A DNA stretch of 36,482 nt from Helicobacter heilmannii (GTDB lineage: Bacteria > Campylobacterota > Campylobacteria > Campylobacterales > Helicobacteraceae), in contig NZ_CDMK01000002.1 of assembly GCF_001283065.1 (NCBI RefSeq), positions 56,672-93,153 of the forward strand. Reading direction: 5' to 3'. Shown in pieces: positions 8,555-14,510 of this stretch (position 1 is its first letter; each line of letters starts with the position of its first letter). The notes below the pieces were generated by a model. It had not been told where the DNA came from, did not search any database, and was given only the letters and a program-made list of their open reading frames with translations. The position numbers and the translations under genes were made by a program.

Positions 8555-8563
8555 ATTCTAACA
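8555..8563 (-). promoter_or_regulatory. Extended -10 promoter before mqnP
   Basis: On the minus strand TGTTAGAAT reads from 8563 to 8555, fitting the TGn-TANAAT extended -10 of Helicobacter. The expected start of transcription is near 8548, about 17 bases before the mqnP ATG. The identical nine bases occur before dnaB (11385-11377). No -35 was identified. Confidence 0.4.
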
Positions 8564-8568
8564 TAAAA

Positions 8569-9828
8569 TTACAAAATCAACAGATAGAGCAAAAAGCCCA
8601 CCCCCACCACGCTCACGCCCACCCCCGCCCAAAGAAAGCGCACCGCCACCAGCGACAAGCCCACATAGGCGCATAAAAACCAAGTGGGGGTAGAAACGCT
8701 TTTTAAATGCAAGGGCAAGCGCACTAAAGAGAGCAAGTAGGGGTCTAGCAAATCGCCTAAATGCAGGGCGTGTAGAAGCAACACGAGGGGGAAAAACACC
8801 ACGAACACAAAGGAGAGCAGAATCACGCAAAGTTGCGTGGGCCCAAAGGGGGTAAAGAAAAAATGCACCAGGGGCAACATTAAAATAAAGATGCTGGCAT
8901 TAAAGAGCAGGGCGTAGAGCCACGCGGGCATTTTGGGCATGTATTTGATAAAGAGAAAGATATAAAACACCCCGCCCACGGATAGCCAAAACCCGGCGGA
9001 GCGCACAAAATTAGGAAATAATGCAAGGCAAAGAAGCGCGATTAGACCTAAGAGCCAAAAGCTCACAAGCTCGAGCCCTCCATAAACAAGCCCAAAGCCC
9101 ACAAGAGCCATGATATATGCTCGTAAAAAAGCGGGCTGAAAATGCAGCAAAATCAAATACCCAAAGAGAAGCCCTAGCACCACCGCCATTAAGTCAAAAT
9201 AGCGGTTTCTATAAGGAAAATAGCGTTGTTGCAAGAATTGATAAGGTACACTCAAAAGATAAAAGAAAAACGCGCTTAAAATCCCCAAATGAAACCCGCT
9301 GATGGCAATTAAAGGGCTCACCCCAAAGCCCACCACCAGCTGCCTTAAACTTTTATCCAAAGGGTCGGCCAAAAATAAAGTGCGGTAAAAGTTTGCCATA
9401 AGCGGGTTTGTGTGCTGTTGGTTGATGAAGGCACGCCACGGAGCGGCCGGGTCGCTCTTGTTCTCTAGGGAAAGTTTCAAGGTGTGAAAATAGCAACTTT
9501 TAAGAAACTGCCAAAAGGAACAACGCCCCATTTTGCCCCACGCGCGCACGAAGTGGTGGGTCAAGTCCTTGATGTCCTCATTGCTGATGGTGTAAAAAGA
9601 ATTGCTGTGGCTGTCTTTTAACTTTAAGACAAAATGCCCGTTTTTGGCATATTGCAAAAGCACCTGGGCGTACAACTCTAGGGGCTTGGGGCTTAAAAAG
9701 GCTTGGTATTGGCGGTATTTTAGGCCAAAAGAGAGCACGCAAAGGGCAAGCAAGAAGATTAAAGCAAGGGCTTTTTCTTTAGGGGTTTGCAGCAGGGGGA
9801 TGGGGTGGTTAGAAGGGGCAATGTTCAT
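8569..9828 (-). CDS. comEC: ComEC/Rec2 competence channel
   Basis: 419 residues, polytopic, and the short ComEC form typical of Helicobacter (it lacks the beta-lactamase-like tail of longer ComEC proteins). ComEC carries single-stranded DNA across the inner membrane during natural transformation. The competence-domain signature is SPLIAISGFHLGILSAF near residue 215, surrounded by about nine hydrophobic helices. I chose the ATG at 9828 because GGGAG stands a suitable distance upstream and the protein begins MNIAPSNHPIP. The open frame extends further 5' but only as a shadow inside dnaB. It overlaps the dnaB end by 20 bases. Corresponds to HP1361. Confidence 0.9.
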   Translation of the reverse strand: MNIAPSNHPIPLLQTPKEKALALIFLLALCVLSFGLKYRQYQAFLSPKPLELYAQVLLQYAKNGHFVLKLKDSHSNSFYTISNEDIKDLTHHFVRAWGKMGRCSFWQFLKSCYFHTLKLSLENKSDPAAPWRAFINQQHTNPLMANFYRTLFLADPLDKSLRQLVVGFGVSPLIAISGFHLGILSAFFFYLLSVPYQFLQQRYFPYRNRYFDLMAVVLGLLFGYLILLHFQPAFLRAYIMALVGFGLVYGGLELVSFWLLGLIALLCLALFPNFVRSAGFWLSVGGVFYIFLFIKYMPKMPAWLYALLFNASIFILMLPLVHFFFTPFGPTQLCVILLSFVFVVFFPLVLLLHALHLGDLLDPYLLSLVRLPLHLKSVSTPTWFLCAYVGLSLVAVRFLWAGVGVSVVGVGFLLYLLIL

Positions 9829-11329
9829 CAACACCGCTCCCAAGGGGATCTGGCATGCTAAGGTTGCTTGGCACTTCGCCCATGCTGATGTTCGTGGGGG
9901 TGATGTCGCCTTGGATCTGCTCGCCCTCTCTTGGGATGTCGCTAAAGCGGGTGTAAATCTTGTCAAAATGCACCTTCACGGTGCCAATCCCCCCATTGCG
10001 GTTCTTGGCTAGGATAATCTCGGCTTGCTCTCTTTTATCGGCCTGTGCATCCCGTTCTTCGTTGTATTGCCTTTCAAGCTTTTTAGCCTCCTCCTCCTTG
10101 CCCTCTTTGCGCAACTTTGCCACCCGGTCGTTGTGTTCTCTGTGCTTATACACCGCGTCGCGGTAGAGAAACATCACTTGGTCAGCATCCTGCTCGATCG
10201 AACCGCTTTCTTTAAGGTCAGATAAAATCGGACGCTTGTCCTCTCGGCTCTCTAGAGAGCGGTTGAGCTGAGATAGGGCAATGATGGGGATGTTAAGCTC
10301 TCTAGCTAAAGTCTTTAGCCCCCGGCTGATTTTGGAGACATCCTCGTGGCGGCTATTCTTCCCCTCGCCGCCCTCGCCCTCCATGAGTTGCAGATAGTCA
10401 ATAATGGCTAAGGCAATTTCGGGGTGTTCATGCTTGAGCTTACGCAATTTAGAGCGAGCTTGGCGGATGTTTAAGAGCGAGTTATCATCAATGTAAAGGG
10501 GCTTGTCGTAAATTTGGTTGGTGTGCTCGATCAAGGTTTTCCAATCGGCTTCGCTCAAATTGCCTATTTTGATGTTGTGTAGGTGCAATCTTGTGTAGCA
10601 AGAGAGCATGCGCATCATCAACTGTTCCGCCCCCATTTCCATGCTGAAAATCGCCACGCCTTGGTTGTGATCTAAAGTGGTCTTAGCAAAGTTTAATACC
10701 AAGCTGGTCTTGCCCATGCTCGGGCGCGCCCCGATGATGATGAGGTCTCCTGGCGAAAACCCCCCGGTCAGATCATTGAGCTTAAAAAAACCCGTGTCTA
10801 CACCAATGATCTTCTCATTGCCCCGTGCCTTAGCATCGGCGATCATTTGCAGGGTGTCTTTAATCACCCGGTGCATGTCCTTAAAGCCCGTTTGGACATT
10901 GTCTAAAGAGATTTGATAAAGGCCTCGTTCAATGCCATCTAAGATGTCGGCACTCGGGCGGTCTTGTTGGCACAGCTCGCGGATGTGTAAGGCTAGCCGC
11001 ATGAGGTGGCGTTTGGTGGATGCCTCCTTCATGGTGTGGATATAGACCTCTAGGTTGGCTAGGGGGTTGGTTTGCATCACAAGGGCGAGTGCGTCTAGGA
11101 TTTGTGGGTTACCCTGTGCCTTTTTGGCTAAAAATAAGGCACTCAGGGGCTTTTGCTCGGTGTGTAGTTGGTTACAAAATTCAAAGAGTGCGCCGTGCGC
11201 GGGGCTAGAAAAGTCTTCTTTTTTAAGTCGGCTGGCAAATTCCTCAAATTGTTGGCTGTCTAACAGGGCAGAGAGCACTGCCCTCTCCATGAAGATCAAG
11301 TCCTCGTCCACACTCAACGCCGTATCCAC
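9809..11329 (-). CDS. dnaB: Replicative DNA helicase
   Basis: 506 residues. DnaB is the hexameric helicase that unwinds DNA at the replication fork. The N-terminal domain (about 1-105) precedes the linker and a RecA-type motor with Walker A GARPSMGKTSL, FSMEMGAEQLMMR, the Walker B region LAIIDYLQLMEG, and IIALSQLNRSLESR. A Lys/Arg/Glu-rich helical insert (about residues 395-435) and the ILAKNRNGG segment near the end are usual for the family. The start is GTG at 11329, with GGAGG seven bases upstream and an extended -10 at 11377-11385. It heads the run dnaB-comEC-mqnP-...-thiL, as HP1362 does in H. pylori. Confidence 0.97.
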   Translation of the reverse strand: MDTALSVDEDLIFMERAVLSALLDSQQFEEFASRLKKEDFSSPAHGALFEFCNQLHTEQKPLSALFLAKKAQGNPQILDALALVMQTNPLANLEVYIHTMKEASTKRHLMRLALHIRELCQQDRPSADILDGIERGLYQISLDNVQTGFKDMHRVIKDTLQMIADAKARGNEKIIGVDTGFFKLNDLTGGFSPGDLIIIGARPSMGKTSLVLNFAKTTLDHNQGVAIFSMEMGAEQLMMRMLSCYTRLHLHNIKIGNLSEADWKTLIEHTNQIYDKPLYIDDNSLLNIRQARSKLRKLKHEHPEIALAIIDYLQLMEGEGGEGKNSRHEDVSKISRGLKTLARELNIPIIALSQLNRSLESREDKRPILSDLKESGSIEQDADQVMFLYRDAVYKHREHNDRVAKLRKEGKEEEAKKLERQYNEERDAQADKREQAEIILAKNRNGGIGTVKVHFDKIYTRFSDIPREGEQIQGDITPTNISMGEVPSNLSMPDPLGSGVDEHCPF

Positions 11330-11376
11330 AAATACCCCTCCAAAGAAAGAAAATTGGGTTCAAAACACAAAGGCGG

Positions 11377-11385
11377 ATTCTAACA
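11377..11385 (-). promoter_or_regulatory. Extended -10 promoter of dnaB
   Basis: TGTTAGAAT reads 11385-11377 on the minus strand, about 48 bases before the dnaB GTG, giving a leader of roughly 40 bases that ends in GGAGG. It sits just downstream of the pseudogene block, so dnaB appears to have its own promoter and not to depend on the decayed operon. Confidence 0.5.
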
Positions 11386-11413
11386 TGGATTGGCTTATGT
11401 TTTAAGAGGGGTG

Positions 11414-11581
11414 CTAGAGGATGGGTTTGTGCTTGAAGATGGTTTTAAAGTTCTTGGGCTTTAAAAGAGCCAAAGCCGCCCGGGTGAATGGTGAATTTAT
11501 AAAAGTCTTGGCACACCAAACCCACAAAACATAGAGATTTGAGAAAAACATTGTCTGCAAATACCCCTCTGGCTGCTAAAA
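11414..11581 (-). pseudogene. Unassigned residual reading frame, possibly a second glycosyltransferase end
   Basis: A short minus-strand frame without an upstream start contains QPEGYLQTMFFSNLYV and ends LKPKNFKTIFKHKPIL before a TAG at 11416-11414. An ATG at 11551 would give 45 residues. It is aromatic and lysine-rich like the C-terminal ends of many small Helicobacter/Campylobacter glycosyltransferases, and it follows directly on the GT42 remnant. It may be the tail of that gene or of another decayed transferase. No further identification is possible by eye. Confidence 0.35.
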
Positions 11582-11689
11582 CCCCCAAACCGCCCTTTTG
11601 CGTGGGTTTTTAGTGTATTTGGTGTACAAAACGATGCCGTTGATGGAGCTTTCTAGCTTTGCTTGCTAAGTTCGAGTCTCTCTTTGGTC

Positions 11690-12172
11690 TCTATGCTTAG
11701 GGCATTTTGATGTGGGCTTAGGGCAAAATTTGGGCTAGGGGGTGTTTGGCATTAGGGCGTAAAGTTGGGCGTAGTTTCTAGCAATTCCAATCGCTTGTTT
11801 GTCTAGCTCTTGGTCGTGGATGGGGCTTCTTCCACACTAAAAAGCGGCTTTGGTCTTTGTAAAAATTCCCCAATCCGGTGCTGTAAAAATCAATCCCAGC
11901 TAAATAAATTTCTTGATAACCCAAAGTAATTATACAAATGAGCATCATGACCGCTCCTATGAATTGCTGATTATAGAAATTATGAGCTTTTGTGTGTAGG
12001 TCTAAAAGGGTTTTAGGGTGGATAAAAACTCGTAGGTGTAGGGGATGTTGGTGGAGTGCTCATCTAAAAGATGGCGCGCGTGCAAGAGGCACAACAACTT
12101 GTACTGTTCTTGAAAACTTGCCGCCAAACCTCCATTCTTGTGGTAGGAGGCACTGAAGGGACTAAACACTGC
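11690..12172 (-). pseudogene. Decayed GT42 sialyltransferase (Cst-II-like)
   Basis: No intact frame, but pieces in order match the GT42 lipo-oligosaccharide sialyltransferases of Campylobacter. They are an EQYKLLCLLHARHLL segment near 12100, YTYEFLSTLKPF broken by a stop near 12010, LGYQEIYLAGIDFYSTG (11930-11870), which is the family's central nucleotide-sugar motif, and HDQELDKQAIGIARNYAQLY (from about 11823). The last begins with the catalytic-type His and runs into LMPNTP (about 11750). At least two frame changes and several stops interrupt it, and the N-terminal GNGPSL-type motif was not found. A working enzyme would transfer sialic acid from CMP-sialic acid onto lipopolysaccharide galactose. 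It follows the neuA remnant on the same strand. Confidence 0.75.
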
Positions 12173-12214
12173 ATCGGTGGTAATAGGTGTACTGTAGGGC
12201 GTATTCCTTACACT

Positions 12215-12772
12215 TTAGGATTTCGTTGCCGTATACATTTGTAGGCCAAACACCCACTAGTAGGGTTTTAAATCTTGCGGCGCACGGAGCTTGGAGTCTT
12301 TAACAAGGGCTTTAGGCGGTGGTGGTGTAAGGTACGCATAAATAGGGGGTGCTCACGCACTAAATGCACGCTGGCAAGGGAGCTGGCCTTGCAAGCAAAA
12401 GAGTTGGTATGCCTTTTAGATGTCTCTTGCGTCCCTTAAGGGGGATGTGGGTTGCAACACCGCCACAAAGTCAAAGCTTAAGTCCAGTTTTTGGTGATTG
12501 GCCAAGCCCTCTAAAAACCCGCTGATGGTGGGGGCACTGTGGCTTGAAGCTTCTTTAGAGCGCAAAAAAGGGCACACTACCACCAAAGCTTTTAGCGATG
12601 TGGGCGTATTCTTGGCTATCCGTGCTCACAAACACCTCGCTAAAATACCCGCCTCTTTGGCGGCTAAAATGGTGTGTACCATTAAGGGCAACCTCTTAAA
12701 CTCCTTGATGTTCTTGTGTTTGCCCAAAGAGCTGCTTCTAGTAGGGATGTAGGCAAGGATTTTAGCCGTCAT
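12215..12772 (-). pseudogene. neuA: Decayed CMP-sialic acid synthetase
   Basis: Starts at an ATG (12772) inside the neuC end: MTAKILAYIPTRSSS, then GKHKNIKEFKRLPLMVHTI, the classical nucleotide-binding opening of NeuA-type cytidylyltransferases. A frameshift follows in GIFSEV near 12635. The next frame gives VFVSTDSQEYAHIAKSFGG, a second shift gives LRSKEASSHSAPTISGFLEG, and VAVLQPTSPLRDARDI ends at a TAA near 12425. Beyond that, RLKPLLKDS and RRKDLKP-like fragments in different frames (to about 12260) fit the C-terminal half. NeuA activates sialic acid with CTP. With at least three breaks it cannot be functional. Confidence 0.8.
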
Positions 12773-13699
12773 AGACAAAATACTTTTGCGTGGGAGTGTT
12801 GAAAATTTCGGGCGTTAGGGCGTTTAAAAAATGCTCTACGCTTGCACCCGTGCCAAAATGGTAGGTGGCTTTGGAGCGTGATGTGGCCTTGCTTGTTAAA
12901 ATCGCCTCTAAAATGGCGTGGCACACTCCTTTTTAACCTGTGTGATGTGGGGCTGGCGTTGCTGCGTTTGTGCTGGCGGCTACCAAGATTCAAACAAGAC
13001 ACGCCATACACCCCCACCTCTCTAATACCGGTGCTAGAATTGTACAAGATAAACTCGGCGTTTTTGAGTAGAGTTAAAAAGCATCCAAATTTCATGCGCA
13101 AAAAGCACACAAAATTGGGGTGGGCTTGCAAGGTCTCTAGGGCGTTTAAAATCGCCTCTGAACCTAGGTCGTTGTTATGGTAAATGCACACGAAGTTTTG
13201 CCTCTCATTGGCCACAAGCTTGTAACCATCCAAAATTTCGTAAATGGTGTGCGGTAGGTCTGCAATTTCGCTCACCACCGGGTGGTAAAGGAAAATGCCG
13301 TATTTACCCGCCAAAGGGCGCGATTTGGTGGCAGTGTTGCTCCACTTGAGCGAAACTGGACAAATTGCCCAGCATCACATCAATGCCGCTAGAGCCGATC
13401 ACAAAGATGTTTTCATCCCGCCCACCATCTGTAGCAAAATTTGCCTAGGGCGCGCGTGCCGCTAAGCTCCCTGCCATCAATGTGGGTGCTTAAAATGGAG
13501 TTGAAACTCCCCACGATGGCACAAGCTAAGGTGCTGCCATACCGCTAAAAGATGCATGCCACACACGAAAATAGAATAAGTGATTTGCCCGGCTAGGGGT
13601 GCTTTAAGTTGCCCTTTTCTAGCGCATCTGTGGCTTGGATGAGGGGCTTTAGCTTGAGTCGGTACGGCTGTTGGTAACAAAAACAAGGTGTTTTTTCAT
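12762..13699 (-). pseudogene. neuC: Decayed UDP-GlcNAc 2-epimerase (hydrolysing)
   Basis: The ATG at 13699 overlaps the neuB stop (ATGA) and opens MKKHLVFVTNSRTD, then shifts frame to KLKPLIQATDALEKGN. Next come YSIFVCGMHLL (about 13575), AIVGSFNSILSTHIDGRELS (about 13520-13460; about 80 residues of the usual protein are missing before it), and DENIFVIGSSGIDVML (13417-13371). After another shift comes the longest intact block, 13314-12960, with GIFLYHPVVSEIA, YHNNDLGSE, ILYNSSTGIREVGVYG and LNLGSRQ, which are the substrate loops of NeuC. The tail FGTGASVEHFLNAL is in a further frame, ending at 12762. NeuC makes ManNAc from UDP-GlcNAc for sialic acid synthesis. Confidence 0.85.
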
Positions 13700-14464
13700 A
13701 AGGGTATTTCAGCACAAATGTGGCTATCTTGGGGGATGAACATCTTAACCAAGTGAGTCTTTTTATAGTCTTTGGCTAAAATCCCTTTTGTGCCCGGGCA
13801 CCTCGCCTAAGCATTTTCTCTACTGATTTTCTCGCCAGAGGCCATGTTGGTTGTGGCGATTATGGTGCAAAAGCAAAATCTCTTGTAACCTGCTTTTCTT
13901 CTAAATGGGTCTTAAGACCCCCCACGCATCAAAAAGAACTCAGACGCGCTTTACACCAAGTCCGCCGCCTCTTGTGGCCATAGAACAGATAACATTTGGC
14001 CCCTCACGATCCTTAGAATCTGTAAAATGCCGCTCGACCAAGTTGAAGCGATCGCCCCCTTGCAGGCGTTGTTGTTGGTGGTGTGTATTAAAGCTAGGGG
14101 GACCTTCTCTTCAACGGATTTGAGGCTCATACTGGTGGAGATGATCATAGGCTTGTTGAAGGCGGCGATGTGGGTTAAAAGGGGAGTGCTGTTCATTTTG
14201 CCCGAGCCGATCTTAAAGCCCACGCCCCCGATGTTCTCTAAGAAATTCGCTGCTGCACAGCTAAAGGGGGTGGAGAGGTCGATCATCCCCAGCTTCTCTA
14301 ATACTCTTTAAACTCTCTTTCCTCTCTAGGGCTTAGGGAGCATTTTTGCATGATCTCATAAATGGAGCGGGGGCTGTTGCCTGGAATAACTTCTTTAGCC
14401 AGCGGGCTCATTTCATCCTCTGGGAGGGGTGTTCTATGCCAACGCACCTTGTGTCTAGATTAAA
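13696..14464 (-). pseudogene. neuB: Decayed sialic acid synthase
   Basis: The remnant lacks roughly the first 50 residues. Readable pieces in order: LPEDEMSPLAKEVIPGNSP and SIYEIMQKCSLS (14420-14330), stop and frameshift at 14298-14300, then [40 protein letters not shown], and [11 protein letters not shown] to ALIHTTN (about 14090). After a gap equal to a deletion, another frame gives [20 protein letters not shown] (about 14040-13980), the catalytic EKHFT-x-GPD region. Then come EEKQVTRDFAFA, MASGEKISREN and CPGTKGILAKDYKK, the C-terminal antifreeze-like (SAF) domain, split by a TAG. NeuB condenses ManNAc and phosphoenolpyruvate to Neu5Ac. The stop (13698-13696) overlaps the neuC ATG. Confidence 0.85.
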
Positions 14465-14471
14465 TGGCATG

Positions 14472-14501
14472 CCGGGCTTTCTTGAATTGATGAAGCCCCG
14501 G
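14472..14501. repeat. Inverted repeat beyond the pflA stop
   Basis: CCGGGCTT (14472-14479) and AAGCCCCGG (14493-14501) can pair in a stem of eight base pairs with one bulged G around a 13-base loop, 10 bases downstream of the pflA stop codon (14511). It could end or stabilise the nuo-pflA transcript. No run of T follows on the minus strand, so it is not a textbook terminator. Confidence 0.35.
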
Positions 14502-14510
14502 TGCAGCGCA

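Noticed and set aside
8558-8830. 90-codon minus-strand frame over the end of comEC
   Set aside because: It lies wholly in another frame of comEC, with Gly/Arg-rich composition typical of a shadow of hydrophobic codons.
9829-9966. N-terminal extension of comEC to 9966
   Set aside because: The extra 46 residues are Ser/Arg/Ala-rich shadow sequence inside dnaB, and the ATG at 9828 has a good ribosome binding site.
12498-12752. 84-codon plus-strand frame in the gene-free region
   Set aside because: It is the antisense shadow of the neuA remnant. The minus strand here translates to NeuA-like sequence, and no ribosome binding site or family match supports the plus frame.
12769-13314. 181-codon minus-strand frame as an intact gene
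   Set aside because: Only its first 120 or so residues match NeuC. The rest is read out of frame, and upstream NeuC pieces lie in other frames. It is a fragment of the pseudogene.
13951-14286. 111-codon minus-strand frame as an intact gene
   Set aside because: It begins in the middle of NeuB (LSTPFS) and loses similarity after ALIHTTN. It is part of the neuB remnant.
11330-14510. CRISPR array, insertion sequence or tRNA as explanation for the gene-free stretch
   Set aside because: No regularly spaced repeats, transposase pieces, terminal inverted repeats or tRNA-like cloverleaf were seen. The stretch is accounted for by neuB/C/A and GT42 remnants.
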